Part shown: one piece after another, positions 53,491-63,812 of the stretch
Position numbering within the stretch: position 1 is the stretch's first letter
Layout of the letters: the number at the start of each line of letters is the position of its first letter
Notes under the pieces: generated by a model
Databases searched by the model: none
Seen by the model: only the letters and a program-made list of their open reading frames with translations
What the model was told of the DNA's origin: nothing
Origin: Luteimonas aquatica
Lineage (GTDB): Bacteria > Pseudomonadota > Gammaproteobacteria > Xanthomonadales > Xanthomonadaceae
DNA length: 64,000 bases
Direction of reading: 5' to 3'
Assembly: GCF_022662575.1 (NCBI RefSeq)
Contig: NZ_JALBFU010000002.1
Span: forward strand, 496,001-560,000
Made by a program: the position numbers and the translations under genes

Positions 53491-55232
53491 TGCCCAGCGG
53501 CACGAAGCCAAGCACGATGCAGTCTGACGGCGCGCGGTCGAGCCGCATGCGGTCGTGGCCGATGCGATGCCTGCTGTGCCTGTCGCTCCTGTGCATGGCC
53601 GTGGCCGCGCAGGCGCAGACGCGCGCCTGGATCGACCGCGACAACATCGCCGTCGGCGAAACGACCACGCTCAACATCGAAACCGACGACATGACCGCCG
53701 ATGCGCCCGACTATTCGGCGCTGGAACGGGATTTCGACATCAGCGGCAGCACCAGCAGCCGCCAGGTCGACGTCGACAACGGCCGGACGCGCGCCCGCGT
53801 CCTCTACGCGGTGGCATTGCAGCCCAAGCGCGAGGGGACGCTGACCGTTCCCGCGCTGCGGGTCGGCGCGCGCAACACGCAGCCGTTGTCGCTGACCGTG
53901 GTGGCCGCACGCGCCACGCGCGCCGGCGGTCCGGTCTTCATCGAGGCCTCCGCCGACGATCCGGCGCCCTACGTGCAGCAGTCGGTGGGCTATACGGTGC
54001 GCCTGTACTACGAGACCCCGCTGATTTCCGGCCAGCTCGACCAGCCGGCGCCGGACGGCGCGACGCTGCAGCGGGTGGGCAAGGACCTGCAGTACACCGA
54101 CCAGGTCCAGGGCAAGCGCTACACCGTGGTGGAGCGCCGCTACCTGCTGATCCCGGAGCGCAGCGGCCCGCTCAGCGTGCCCGGCGCGCAATTCCGGGGG
54201 CGCGGGGTCGGCGGTTTCTTCGACGACATGTTCGGCGACGGCGAGCGCGACCTGAGCGCGTCCGGCGCCTCGACCCGGCTGCAGGTGCGCGCCGTGCCCG
54301 CCAACGCGCCGCAGCCCTGGCTGCCCTTGCGCGGCCTGACGCTGCGCTATCTCTCCACGCCGCAGCGCTTGCGCAACGGCGAGGCGGCGACGGTGGTGGT
54401 GGAGGCGCGCGCCGACGGCGCCAGCGCCGCGCAACTGCCGGAGCTGCAGATCTCGGCGGCGGACGGCGCGCAGGTGTTTCCCGACCCGGTGCAGAGCGAC
54501 GACCGCCTCGACCGCGGCCGCCCGCAGGCCACGCTCACGCGCAAGTTCTCGCTGGTGCCGGCGCGCACCGGCGCGCTGCGCGTGGCCGGGCCGCGCATCG
54601 TCTGGTGGGACACGCGCGCCGGCATCGAGCGCATCGCCTCGCTGCCCGACCTCAACCTGCAGGTGGCGGCCGGCGCGCCCGGCACGCAGGCGCCGGCGAA
54701 CACGGCTTCGCCGCTGTCGGTGCTGACCGGCGGCGGCGACGACGGCACCCAGGTCGCGGGCGGCGCGTCGCAGGTGCGGCCGTGGGCATTCGCGACCGTG
54801 CTGTTCGCGATGCTCTGGCTGCTGACGCTGGGCTGGGCGCTGCATCGCCGCGGCGCTTTCGTCCCGACGCGCGCGCGCGCGAAGGCGCGGCCGGGCGCGG
54901 CGGCCGCGCGTCCCGCCGTGCCGTCCTCCGCGGCGCCGCGCGCCGGCATGCGCGATCTGAAGCATGCATTGGACACCGGCGACCTCGGCAGCGTGGCCGA
55001 GGTGCTGTGCGCGATGGCGCAACCGGTCGCCGCCGATCTCGACGCCCTGCGCATGCGTCTGGATGATCCCGCGCAGCGCCAGGCGGTGGCGCAGCTGCAG
55101 CACGCGCGCTGGGGCGGTGGCGAGGCCGCGGCCGCGCGCGCCGCCGTGCGCGCGGCCTTCGCCGCCGGGCCACGCTGGAAGGCGGCGGCCGCGACCGCGC
55201 CGAGCGTGCTGCCGCCCCTGTATCCGTCCTGA
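53490..55232 (+). CDS. batD: BatD-like membrane protein
   Basis: The 580-residue protein has a signal peptide (MRCLLCLSLLCMAVAAQAQ), tandem beta domains (QTRAWIDRDNIAVGETTTLNI, DFDISGSTSSRQVDVDNGR, PYVQQSVGYTVRLYYETPL), one membrane helix (FATVLFAMLWLLTLGWAL) and a cytoplasmic tail. This is the architecture of BatD (oxygen tolerance). ATG 53490 overlaps the batB/C stop; a later ATG at 53547 would start at the signal peptide. It ends the operon. Confidence 0.88.
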   Translation: MPSGTKPSTMQSDGARSSRMRSWPMRCLLCLSLLCMAVAAQAQTRAWIDRDNIAVGETTTLNIETDDMTADAPDYSALERDFDISGSTSSRQVDVDNGRTRARVLYAVALQPKREGTLTVPALRVGARNTQPLSLTVVAARATRAGGPVFIEASADDPAPYVQQSVGYTVRLYYETPLISGQLDQPAPDGATLQRVGKDLQYTDQVQGKRYTVVERRYLLIPERSGPLSVPGAQFRGRGVGGFFDDMFGDGERDLSASGASTRLQVRAVPANAPQPWLPLRGLTLRYLSTPQRLRNGEAATVVVEARADGASAAQLPELQISAADGAQVFPDPVQSDDRLDRGRPQATLTRKFSLVPARTGALRVAGPRIVWWDTRAGIERIASLPDLNLQVAAGAPGTQAPANTASPLSVLTGGGDDGTQVAGGASQVRPWAFATVLFAMLWLLTLGWALHRRGAFVPTRARAKARPGAAAARPAVPSSAAPRAGMRDLKHALDTGDLGSVAEVLCAMAQPVAADLDALRMRLDDPAQRQAVAQLQHARWGGGEAAAARAAVRAAFAAGPRWKAAAATAPSVLPPLYPS

Positions 55233-55315
55233 GGCGCGCTCGCGGCCCGGCGCCGGGGGCGGTCGGGCGGGTTTGCTAAGCTGCCGCTGTTTTTTGCCAG
55301 CCGCGGAGCCGCGCC

Positions 55316-56647
55316 ATGTCCGAACCGACCCGATCCGCCGACAAGGCGCGCATGCCCCTGCATTGGAAGATCGGCATCGGCTTCGCCATCGGCCTGGTGC
55401 TCGGGCTGTTCGTGCACTACGGGGCCGGGGCCGATGCCTCGTGGGTGAAGATGCTCACGCAGTACGCGACGCAGCCCTTCTCCACGATCTTCCTCAACCT
55501 GATCTTCATGATGATCGTGCCGCTGCTGTTCTCGGCGCTGGTGGTCGGCGTGTCGGAGATGGGCGACATCGGCTCGCTGGGCCGGATCGGCTGGCGCACG
55601 CTGCTCTACACCATCCTGCTCTCCGGCGCGGCGGTGCTGCTGGGGCTGGTGATGGTGAACCTGTTCCAGCCCGGCGCCGGCGTGGACAAGGCGCTGGCGC
55701 AGCAGTTGCTCGCCGAGGGCGCTGAGCGCGCCCAGGCCATCGTCAAGGACAGCAGCAACAGCGATTCCAGCGGCCTGCACATGCTGCTCTCGATCGTGCC
55801 CTCGAACGTGATCGGCGCCGCCTCCGACAACGCCTCGATCCTGGCGCTGATGTTCTTCGCGCTGATGTTCGGCGTGGGCATGGTGCTGACGCGCTCGGCG
55901 GCGGTGGACACGCTCAAGCGCGGCATCGAGGGGCTGTTCGAGATCTCGATGACGCTGATCGGCCTGATCATCCGCCTGGCGCCCTACGCCGTGTTCTGCT
56001 TCATGTTCAACCTGGCCGTGCTGTTCGGCTGGGACCTGATGCTGCGCCTGGGCGCCTACGTGCTGGTGGTGTTCTTCGCCCTGGCCATCCACATGGTGGT
56101 CACCTATTCGCTGGCGCTGAAGTTCGTCGGCGGCTATTCGCCGCTGCGCTTCTTCAAGGGCGTGCAGGAGGCGATGCTGGTGGCCTTCTCCACGGCGTCC
56201 AGCAACGCCACGCTGCCGGTCTCGCTGCGCCTGGCCGACCAGGAGCTGGGCCTGCCGCGCAAGGTCTCGCGCTTCGTGCTCACCGTGGGCGCCACCGCCA
56301 ACCAGAACGGCACCGCCCTGTTCGAGGGCGTGACGGTGCTGTTCCTGGCGCAGTTCTTCGGCGTGGACCTGAGCCTGGGCCAGCAGGTGATGGTGATGCT
56401 GGTGTGCATCCTCGGCGGCATCGGCACCGCCGGCGTGCCATCCGGCTCGCTGCCGGTGGTCGCGCTGATCTGCGGCATGGTCGGCGTGCCCCCGGAGGGC
56501 ATCGGCCTGGTGCTGGGCGTGAACCACTTCCTCGACATGTCGCGCACCGTGGTCAACGTCACCGGCGACCTCGGCATCGCCGCGATGGTGTCCAGGGGCG
56601 AGGCGGACGGCCCGAGCCTGGCCGACGAGGGCAATTCGGTCGGCTGA
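55316..56647 (+). CDS. dicarboxylate/amino acid:cation symporter (DAACS family)
   Basis: The 443-residue inner-membrane transporter has about eight helices and the family re-entrant loops: STASSNATLPVSLRLA (HP1), ATANQNGTALFEG in place of the more usual NMDGT, and GGIGTAGVPSGSLPV (HP2). DAACS proteins import glutamate, aspartate or C4-dicarboxylates with sodium or protons. The altered NQNGT motif occurs in one subfamily and makes the exact substrate uncertain. It stands alone between batD and tkt. Confidence 0.93.
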   Translation: MSEPTRSADKARMPLHWKIGIGFAIGLVLGLFVHYGAGADASWVKMLTQYATQPFSTIFLNLIFMMIVPLLFSALVVGVSEMGDIGSLGRIGWRTLLYTILLSGAAVLLGLVMVNLFQPGAGVDKALAQQLLAEGAERAQAIVKDSSNSDSSGLHMLLSIVPSNVIGAASDNASILALMFFALMFGVGMVLTRSAAVDTLKRGIEGLFEISMTLIGLIIRLAPYAVFCFMFNLAVLFGWDLMLRLGAYVLVVFFALAIHMVVTYSLALKFVGGYSPLRFFKGVQEAMLVAFSTASSNATLPVSLRLADQELGLPRKVSRFVLTVGATANQNGTALFEGVTVLFLAQFFGVDLSLGQQVMVMLVCILGGIGTAGVPSGSLPVVALICGMVGVPPEGIGLVLGVNHFLDMSRTVVNVTGDLGIAAMVSRGEADGPSLADEGNSVG

Positions 56648-56806
56648 GCGCCTCGCCGTGGCGGCGGGGCGGGGCGCCGCCGCGCAATCGACGCCCGGCG
56701 GCTGCCGGGAAACGCCGTCCCGGCCGCGTCCGGGCGCCGATGCATGCAGGGGAGGGGCCGGGATGGGACAATGGGCGTCCGCTTCCGCCGCCCCCTCTGC
56801 CCCCTC

Positions 56807-58798
56807 ATGACCGCCCCCAGCCGCCGCGACCTCGCCAACGCCATCCGTTTTCTCGCCATCGACGCGGTGCAGGCCGCCAATTCCGGCCATCCGGGCATGC
56901 CGATGGGCATGGCCGACATCGCCGAAGTGCTGTGGAACGACTACCTCAGCCACAACCCCAACAATCCGAAGTGGTTCAACCGCGACCGCTTCGTGCTCTC
57001 CAACGGCCACGGCTCGATGCTGCAGTACGCGCTGCTGCACCTGTCCGGCTACGACCTGCCGCTGGAGGAGATCAAGCATTTCCGCCAGCTGCACTCCAAG
57101 ACGCCCGGCCACCCGGAGAATTTCGTCACCCCGGGCGTGGAGACCACCACCGGTCCGCTGGGGCAGGGCTTCGCCAACGCGGTGGGCATGGCGCTGGCCG
57201 AGAAGCTGCTGGCGCAGCGCTACAACCGCCCCGAGTTCGCCGTCGTCGACCACCGCACCTGGGTGTTCATGGGCGACGGCTGCATGATGGAGGGCATCTC
57301 GCACGAGGCCGCCTCGCTGGCCGGCACCTGGGGCCTGCACAAGCTGGTCGCCTTCTGGGACGACAACCACATCTCCATCGACGGCGACACCCAGGGCTGG
57401 TTCACCGACAACACGCCCGAGCGCTTCGAGGCCTACGGCTGGCACGTGATCCGCGCCGTCGACGGCCATGATCCGGAGGCGCTGAAGACGGCGATCGAGC
57501 AGGCCCTCGCGAACGAGGACAAGCCGACGCTGATCTGCTGCCGCACCACGATCGGCTTCGGTTCGCCCAACAAGGCGGGCAAGGAGTCGGTGCACGGCGC
57601 CGCGCTGGGCAAGGACGAGGTGGAGGCCACGCGCAAGGCGCTGGACTGGAACTACGCGCCGTTCGAGATCCCGCAGCCGATCCGCGACGCCTGGCGCGCC
57701 GGCAATGCCGGCCTGGTGCGCGAGGACCAGTGGAACACCCTGTTCGACAAGTACGCCGCGCGCCATCCGGAGCTGGCCGCCGAGCTGACCCGCCGCTCGC
57801 ACGCCGAGCTGCCGGCCGAGTTCGCGCCCGCCGCCGACGCCTACATCGCCAAGCTGCAGGCCGAAGGCCTGAGCATCGCCTCGCGCAAGGCCTCGCAGAT
57901 GGCCATCGAGACCTTCGCGCCGCTGCTGCCGGAGCTGATCGGCGGCTCGGCCGACCTCGCCCATTCCAACCTGACCCTGTGGAAGGGCAGCAAGACCGTG
58001 GCCGGCGACGACCCGGCCGCCAACTACGCCTACTACGGCGTGCGCGAATTCGCGATGACCGCGATCAGCAACGGCATCGCCGTGCACGGCGGCTTCATTC
58101 CCTTCGACGCCACCTTCCTGGTGTTCAGCGACTACGCGCGCAATGCCGTGCGCATGAGCGCGCTGATGGGCGCGCACGCGATCCACGTCTACACCCACGA
58201 CTCGATCGGCCTGGGCGAGGACGGTCCCACGCACCAGCCCATCGAGCACCTGGCCTCGCTGCGCTACATCCCGCACAACGACGTGTGGCGTCCCTGCGAC
58301 GCCGTGGAGTCGGCGGCGTGCTGGCGCGCGGCGATCGAGCGCAAGGACGGCCCGAGCTGCCTGGTGTTCTCGCGGCAGAACCTGCCGCACCAGGCGCGCG
58401 ATGCCGCCCAGGTCGACGCCATTTCCCGCGGCGGCTACGTGCTGAAGGATTCGGTGGGCGCGCCGGAGCTGATCCTGATCGCCACCGGCTCGGAGGTCGG
58501 CCTGGCCATGGACGCGGCGGCCAGGCTCGGCGACAAGGTGCGCGTGGTATCGATGCCGGCCAGCAACGTCTTCGACCGGCAGAGCGCCGAGTACCGCGAG
58601 TCGGTGCTGCCGCGCGCCTGCCGCAAGCGGGTGGCCGTGGAGGCGGGCGTCACCGATTTCTGGCGCAAGTACGTCGGCCTGGACGGCGCGGTCGTCGGCA
58701 TCGACAGCTTCGGCGCCAGCGCGCCGGCCGAGCAGCTGTTCCCGTATTTCGGCTTCACCGTGGACAAGGTGATCGAGGCGGCCAAGGCCCTGGGCTGA
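56807..58798 (+). CDS. tkt: transketolase
   Basis: Transketolase moves two-carbon units between sugar phosphates in the pentose-phosphate pathway, using thiamine diphosphate. The 663-residue length equals E. coli TktA. Motifs visible are [29 protein letters not shown], the ThDP motif [19 protein letters not shown] ending in WDDN, and [23 protein letters not shown] 56807 is chosen; the open frame upstream is Pro/Arg-rich and not conserved. Confidence 0.97.
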   Translation: MTAPSRRDLANAIRFLAIDAVQAANSGHPGMPMGMADIAEVLWNDYLSHNPNNPKWFNRDRFVLSNGHGSMLQYALLHLSGYDLPLEEIKHFRQLHSKTPGHPENFVTPGVETTTGPLGQGFANAVGMALAEKLLAQRYNRPEFAVVDHRTWVFMGDGCMMEGISHEAASLAGTWGLHKLVAFWDDNHISIDGDTQGWFTDNTPERFEAYGWHVIRAVDGHDPEALKTAIEQALANEDKPTLICCRTTIGFGSPNKAGKESVHGAALGKDEVEATRKALDWNYAPFEIPQPIRDAWRAGNAGLVREDQWNTLFDKYAARHPELAAELTRRSHAELPAEFAPAADAYIAKLQAEGLSIASRKASQMAIETFAPLLPELIGGSADLAHSNLTLWKGSKTVAGDDPAANYAYYGVREFAMTAISNGIAVHGGFIPFDATFLVFSDYARNAVRMSALMGAHAIHVYTHDSIGLGEDGPTHQPIEHLASLRYIPHNDVWRPCDAVESAACWRAAIERKDGPSCLVFSRQNLPHQARDAAQVDAISRGGYVLKDSVGAPELILIATGSEVGLAMDAAARLGDKVRVVSMPASNVFDRQSAEYRESVLPRACRKRVAVEAGVTDFWRKYVGLDGAVVGIDSFGASAPAEQLFPYFGFTVDKVIEAAKALG

Positions 58799-58804
58799 CC
58801 CGAC

Positions 58805-58832
58805 CCGCATGATCCGGGCCGCATGATCCGGG
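58805..58832. repeat. 14-bp perfect tandem duplication after tkt
   Basis: CCGCATGATCCGGG occurs twice head to tail immediately downstream of the tkt stop. Confidence 0.85.
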
Positions 58833-58918
58833 CGGCGTCACCCGCGGAGACGGCCATGAGCCGTTTCCGCGGCGCTTTACGGGTAGGGAGCATCCAGGGA
58901 AGAACATCCGGAGGAATC

Positions 58919-59773
58919 ATGAAGGCGATATGCGCGATGGCGCTGGCCGTTCTGTTGTTCGCGGGCCATGCGTGGGCGGCAACGGGCAATCCTCGCAATC
59001 CGTTTTGCGACGAGGGCTCGGTCGTCGACAGCGGAGACGGCGGAGGAGACGAGTCCAGCGGCAGCGGAAGCGAGCCGCATGGCGGTGGGTGCCAGGTCGA
59101 TGTCCGGGTCCTGCTTGAAGTGGACGCCACCGGCGTGCCGACCCGATTCCGGGAGACCCAGCTCGACGGCGCGCGGCTCGAGCCCACCGACGACGGAAAC
59201 CAGGCCAGGATCTGGCTCGACATCAATGCACTGGTGATCGAGCCCGGGCAAAGCCTGTCGATCGCCGAATTCACGCTGGTGCCGACGGACGTCATCAGGG
59301 GAGAATCCGGGAGGCTCGTGCTCTCCCTTGCCGAGCACGAAGGCCGGGTCGAGCTTGTCGCCGACCTGTACGAGGTGCCGGTCGGCGGATGGACGTTCTT
59401 CTGCAATGCCCGCGATGAAGAAACGCCCAGGCGGCTGATCCGGACGGGCGCCCTGGTCCTGGGCGACGACACGGACAATTTCAACGCCAGCCTCGGCATC
59501 TGGCTGGAAAGAAACAGCAAGACCGGTTTGCGATACGTTTCGATCACGCCGCCTGGTACGGGCTTGGAGCCGGTCAGGATCGCGATCGACGACGACCGGC
59601 ATCGCGATTGGCGGCTCGGTCAGTTGCGCAATGCGATCGTGGCGTGGAAGCCCGCGCCCGTGGGCACGGGCGCGCACCTGCTGTGGCTGGGCGGCGGCGA
59701 GAACGGCGCGTTCCGGAACGTCGGCAGGATTGGAGCTTGCGATATCGCATCCGCCGGCATCGTCGACCGGTAA
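58919..59773 (+). CDS. secreted protein of unknown function
   Basis: The 284-residue protein has a clear signal peptide (MKAICAMALAVLLFAGHAWA) and a Gly/Ser/Asp-rich linker (SGDGGGDESSGSGSEPHGGG). A beta-rich domain follows (VDVRVLLEVDATGVPTRFRE, IWLDINALVIEPGQSLSIAEF, LVLSLAEHEGRVELVADLYE). Four Cys residues remain after cleavage. I do not recognise a family. A near-perfect GGAGG sits before ATG 58919. It converges on the kinase gene. Confidence 0.75.
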   Translation: MKAICAMALAVLLFAGHAWAATGNPRNPFCDEGSVVDSGDGGGDESSGSGSEPHGGGCQVDVRVLLEVDATGVPTRFRETQLDGARLEPTDDGNQARIWLDINALVIEPGQSLSIAEFTLVPTDVIRGESGRLVLSLAEHEGRVELVADLYEVPVGGWTFFCNARDEETPRRLIRTGALVLGDDTDNFNASLGIWLERNSKTGLRYVSITPPGTGLEPVRIAIDDDRHRDWRLGQLRNAIVAWKPAPVGTGAHLLWLGGGENGAFRNVGRIGACDIASAGIVDR

Positions 59774-59823
59774 CGGACCGCGACGATCACCGCGGATAGC
59801 CGTCCCGGCAGCCGCGATCTCCT

Positions 59824-62505
59824 TCAGCGGCGTTGCGCGCCCGGCGCCTCGCTCCCGCAGCGTTGCAGGCGCCGATACTGCGGATCGCCTTCGCCGAAAC
59901 GCCGCCGCGCGATTTCCAGCGCCTCATGCATTGCGCGCTCGTCGGCCGCCGTCGCGCGGCCGCCGCGGCGCCTGAGGCAGGCGTTCTCGGCCCGCGCCAG
60001 CGCCAGATTGCCGGTTTGCCCGGGGAGGCGCGCGAATTGCGCCTGCGCCAGTGCAAGGAGCCGCATCGCCTCGTCGCGGCGGCCGAGATCGTCCAGCGCC
60101 GCCGCCAGGCCGAGCCGGTGGATCGCCACGTTGAGATGGGTCGGTGACGGACCGCGCTCGCCGATGGCAACGGCCTCGCGCAGATGCGGCTCCGCCTTGG
60201 CGGCATCGTGCAGGTACAGATGCTGCAGCAGGCCGAGGTTGTACTCGGCCATCGCCACGCGCGGATGGTCGTTTCCGTGGACCCTGCGCTTGATCGCCAG
60301 GGAGCGCTCGAAATAGCCCACCGACCGCGCCGAGTCGCCGCGGGCCTGGGCGATCGTGCCGAGTCCGTTGTAGACCGCCGCGGTGGTGGTGTGATCTTCG
60401 CCAAGGACGCGGATGTCGATCTGCGCCGCCGCCAGCGCAAGACGCTCGGCTTCGCCCAGGTGTCCTTGGTCGCGGCGCTGCAGCGCGAGCGCATACATCA
60501 GCTTGGCGACGGCCGGGTCGTTGCTGCGGATGCCGATGGCGTCCGGTTCGCGCAGGGCCGCATCGAGCAGTGTGGCGGCTTCCTCCTGGCGGCCTGCGGC
60601 CTTCAGCGCGCTGGCCAGCGACAGGCGAGCCTGCAGGCTGCGCGGGTCGGCGGGGCCGAACTGGCGCTGATACTGCGGGTCCAGCCGCCGCCACAGCGCC
60701 AGGGACTGGTCGAGACGGCCTTGCGACTGCAGGAGCGAGGCGCGCAGGCCGAGCAGTTCCAGCCGTTCCTCGCTGGATTTTGCATCGTCCGCGGACGGCA
60801 GGGTCGCCATGGCGCGGGCGAGAAAGCGGTCGGCATCCGCATATTTCGCCGTCGCCATCGCCAGCCGCGCGCGCTGCCGGTAGCTCTCGCGCAAGGCGGA
60901 CGGCGGCGTGCCGGGCAGGCTTTCCCGCAGGCGCAGGGCGTCGGCGGAATGGCGCTCCGCGGACGAGTAATCGTTCAGCGCGAGGTCGATGTCGGCGATC
61001 GCCGTGGAGAGCGCGGCATGGGTCTCCGGGTCCCGGATCTGGCCCGTCGCCAGACGCCGGGAGCCGCGCGCCAGCAGCTCGCGCGCGCTGGGATCGTTGC
61101 CGCGCGCCTGCTCGGGATCGGACGCCTTGAACAGATCGACCATGAAGCCGGTCACCTGTTCCGCCTGGGCGCGCCTTGCCTCGGCGCGGTCGCGCGCCTG
61201 CGCCAGCTGCCGGGATTGCAGCACCGTGCCGATGACGAACGCCATCGAAAGCACGGCCACGACCCCGGCCGCCGCCAGTACGATGGCATTGCGCCGGACG
61301 AACTTGCCGAAGCGGTAGCCGGTTTCGCCCTGCCGCGCCGCCACCGGCCGCGATGCGAGCACCGCGCGCAGATCGTCGGCGAACTTCTCGACGCTGGCAT
61401 AGCGCCGCTCCGGCTCCTTGCGCAGGGCGCGGGCGAGCACCGCGTCGAGGTCGCCGCGCAGGCGACGCTGCAGGGCCTGCGCGCCGGTCACGCCGCGCCG
61501 CAGGGCGATCTCGCGCGCTCGTTGCGGGTCGGCCTGCGCCAACCGCGCCACCGCCTGGCTGGCCGGCGGCGCATCGACCCGGACGATCTCGTAGACCAGT
61601 TGCGCCGGGGCGTAGTCGCCTGGCTCGAACGGCAGGCGTCCGGCCAGGAGTTCGTAGAGCAGCGCGCCCAGCGAATAGATATCGGTGGCGACGCTGGTGG
61701 CCTGGCCGCCGACCTGTTCCGGCGCCGCCGTTCCGGGCGAGAAGAAGCGCTGCGCCTCGACGGTGACCTCCGCGCCGTCGGCGCTTTCGCCCGGCAGCGG
61801 CTTGGCGATTCCGAAATCGAGCAGCTTGGCGGCGCCCGCCGCGTCCACCAGCACGTTGCTGGCCTTGATGTCGCGGTGCAGGACCAGCCGCTTATGCGCG
61901 TAGTCGACCGCCGAGAGCACCTCCAGCATCAGGCGCAAGCGCGCCTCGATACTCGATACATGCCGGTCGCAATACGCCGTGATGGCAAGGCCGTCGACAT
62001 ATTCCATCGCGAAGTAGGGCGCGCCGGTCGCGAGTTCTCCGGCATCGATCAGCCGCGCGATGTGCGGGTGTTCCAGGGACGCCAGCAGCTGGCGCTCGCG
62101 CCGCAGCCGCTCGTGCGCCTGCGGCGTGAGCCGGTGCAGCGTGGCCACCTTCAGCGCGACGTTCTGCGTGCCCCGGTCGATCGCGCGCCTGGCCAGGTAG
62201 ACGCGGCCCATGCCGCCCAGGCCCAGCTCGCGCTCGATGGTGAACGGGCCGGCGCGGTCGCCGGAGGCCAGGCGGTTGGCGTCGGCCCAGGCGTCCAGCG
62301 TCTCCTGCCAGCCGGCCACGCCGGGGACGCCGGTCTGCGTGCCGAGCGCGTCGTGGGCTTCGAGCAGCCGCTGCACCGCGGCGCGCAGGGCGGCATCGCC
62401 GGTGCATTCCTGGTCCAGGAATGCCGCGCGCGCCTGCGGATCGAGCTCGATCGCATGGGCGAAGAGCGCGGCGGCCTGGGACCAGCGGACGGTGTCGGTC
62501 GGCAT
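59824..62505 (-). CDS. membrane Ser/Thr protein kinase with TPR repeats
   Basis: The 893-residue protein has an N-terminal Hanks-type kinase domain (GLGGMGRVYLARRAIDRG, ALKVATLHR with the ATP Lys, HRDIKASNVLVD, LLDFGIAK), one membrane helix (about residues 408-430, VLAAAGVVAVLSMAFVIGTVL), and a C-terminal region of repeated TPR-like helices. All catalytic motifs are intact. It lies 20 bases after an ECF sigma factor of the type regulated by such kinases, so it probably phosphorylates that sigma factor. The signal sensed is unknown. Confidence 0.93.
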   Translation of the reverse strand: MPTDTVRWSQAAALFAHAIELDPQARAAFLDQECTGDAALRAAVQRLLEAHDALGTQTGVPGVAGWQETLDAWADANRLASGDRAGPFTIERELGLGGMGRVYLARRAIDRGTQNVALKVATLHRLTPQAHERLRRERQLLASLEHPHIARLIDAGELATGAPYFAMEYVDGLAITAYCDRHVSSIEARLRLMLEVLSAVDYAHKRLVLHRDIKASNVLVDAAGAAKLLDFGIAKPLPGESADGAEVTVEAQRFFSPGTAAPEQVGGQATSVATDIYSLGALLYELLAGRLPFEPGDYAPAQLVYEIVRVDAPPASQAVARLAQADPQRAREIALRRGVTGAQALQRRLRGDLDAVLARALRKEPERRYASVEKFADDLRAVLASRPVAARQGETGYRFGKFVRRNAIVLAAAGVVAVLSMAFVIGTVLQSRQLAQARDRAEARRAQAEQVTGFMVDLFKASDPEQARGNDPSARELLARGSRRLATGQIRDPETHAALSTAIADIDLALNDYSSAERHSADALRLRESLPGTPPSALRESYRQRARLAMATAKYADADRFLARAMATLPSADDAKSSEERLELLGLRASLLQSQGRLDQSLALWRRLDPQYQRQFGPADPRSLQARLSLASALKAAGRQEEAATLLDAALREPDAIGIRSNDPAVAKLMYALALQRRDQGHLGEAERLALAAAQIDIRVLGEDHTTTAAVYNGLGTIAQARGDSARSVGYFERSLAIKRRVHGNDHPRVAMAEYNLGLLQHLYLHDAAKAEPHLREAVAIGERGPSPTHLNVAIHRLGLAAALDDLGRRDEAMRLLALAQAQFARLPGQTGNLALARAENACLRRRGGRATAADERAMHEALEIARRRFGEGDPQYRRLQRCGSEAPGAQRR

Positions 62506-62525
62506 TCCCGTGCCTGTCCTGTTGC

Positions 62526-63104
62526 CTATGCCGCGGGAGGGCCGGTGAGCTGCTCGTACAGCCAGGCGCGCGCGAACTGCCAGTCGCGCTTGGCGGTGGG
62601 CAGGGAAACGCCGATCGCCTCGGCCGTTTCCTCCAGGGTCAGGCCGCCAAAATAGCGCAGCTCCACGCCCTTGGCGGCGCGGGCGTTGATGCGTTCCAGG
62701 CGGAACAGCAGGCGGTCGAGGTCGAGCGCATCGGCCATGTCGGATTGCGCGCCGCCCATCTCGCCGTCGGCGCGCAGGGTGACCTGCACGACGTCGCCGC
62801 CGCGCTTGAGCGCGTTGCGCTCGCGCAGGTGGTCGACCAGCAGGCGCCGCATCACGTGCGCGGCGATGGCGTAGAAATGGGAGCGGTTGTGGAACGGCAC
62901 CCCGCGCTGCGGCACCAGCTTGAAATAGGCCTCGTTGGCGAGCTCGGTCGCCGACAGGGTGACCCGGCCGCCGGCCGAGAGCCGCTGCTGCGCCAGCCGC
63001 CGCAGCACCGGATACACCTGCTCCAGCAGCAGGGTTTCCGCGTTGGGATCACCGTCGCGCCAGTCGGACAACAATCCCGTGATGTCCTGGGGGGAGGCGG
63101 TCAT
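62526..63104 (-). CDS. ECF-type RNA polymerase sigma factor (TIGR02999-like)
   Basis: The 192-residue protein has sigma region 2 (VTLSATELANEAYFKLVPQRG, FHNRSHFYAIAAHVMRRLLVDHLRERN) and region 4 (LTLEETAEAIGVSLPTAKRDWQFARAWL). This is the pattern of TIGR02999-type sigma factors, which are commonly paired with Ser/Thr kinases. The usual acidic cluster of region 2.2 is weak here, compatible with activation by phosphorylation as reported for EcfP/PknT in Vibrio parahaemolyticus. It is the first gene of the sigma-kinase pair. Confidence 0.9.
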   Translation of the reverse strand: MTASPQDITGLLSDWRDGDPNAETLLLEQVYPVLRRLAQQRLSAGGRVTLSATELANEAYFKLVPQRGVPFHNRSHFYAIAAHVMRRLLVDHLRERNALKRGGDVVQVTLRADGEMGGAQSDMADALDLDRLLFRLERINARAAKGVELRYFGGLTLEETAEAIGVSLPTAKRDWQFARAWLYEQLTGPPAA

Positions 63105-63308
63105 GGCAGCAGCGCCTTGTCGGGCCTGAGAGCATAGCGGATCGATGTCGTTGCGGCCATTTCGGCGCGGCGCCCGACGCGATGCGCCGGGACGATTTCG
63201 ACGGGAATGCGCGGCCGGGGTAGGTTCTGTCGCCTTTGCGTGTTGCCGACCATCTTTGGCGTGCGCAAACGCTGCGGCCAGCGCGGGGAACTCGACGGCG
63301 GCGCCCGC

Positions 63309-63812
63309 TTATCCGAGCAACGAGGGATTGAGCCGCCAGACCGCGTAGTTCAAGACAGCCGCGAAGCTCACCCAGAGCAGATAGGGGAGCAGCAGCGCGC
63401 CCGCCAGCGGCCGGACGCGCCAGAAGCCGGCCAGGGTGGCGGCGATCATGATCCACAACACCACGATGTCGGCGAAGGCAATCGCCCCGCGCCGCCATGC
63501 GAAGAACAGCCAGCTCCAGGCGGCGTTCAGGGCCAGCTGCACCAGGAACAGGACGAGCGCGGCACGGGCGCCGGCGAACCCGCGGACCCGCCATACCAGC
63601 CACGCGGCGATGCCCATCAGCGTGTAGAGCACGGTCCACACTGGACCGAACAGCCAGGCCGGCGGCGCCCAGTCCGGGCGCGCCAGCTGTCCGTAGAAAG
63701 CCGCCGCACGCACCGAGGCAGTCGCGCCCACCGCCGCCGCCGCGTAAGCGGTCGCCAGCCAGGCCAGCAAGCCGAGCAGAGTTCGTCGTCGGCTGGAGGG
63801 ATGCATGGTCAT
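63309..63812 (-). CDS. tspO: TspO/MBR family protein
   Basis: The 167-residue protein has five membrane helices and the TspO signature: FYGQLARPDWAPPAWLFGPVWTVLYTLMGIAAWLVW, with the conserved aromatic residues in NAAWSWLFFAWRRGAIAF and LPYLLWVSFAAVLNYAVWRLN. TspO proteins bind porphyrins and related ligands. ATG 63812 is chosen because AAGGA lies about 9 bases upstream; ATG 63806 is possible. The last 100 bases of the window hold nothing recognisable. Confidence 0.93.
   Translation of the reverse strand: MTMHPSSRRRTLLGLLAWLATAYAAAAVGATASVRAAAFYGQLARPDWAPPAWLFGPVWTVLYTLMGIAAWLVWRVRGFAGARAALVLFLVQLALNAAWSWLFFAWRRGAIAFADIVVLWIMIAATLAGFWRVRPLAGALLLPYLLWVSFAAVLNYAVWRLNPSLLG

Noticed and set aside
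54347..58810. Minus-strand open frame of 1487 codons
   Set aside because: It is antisense to batD, the symporter and transketolase, and is His/Ala/Arg-rich without domains. Long antisense frames are expected at this GC content.
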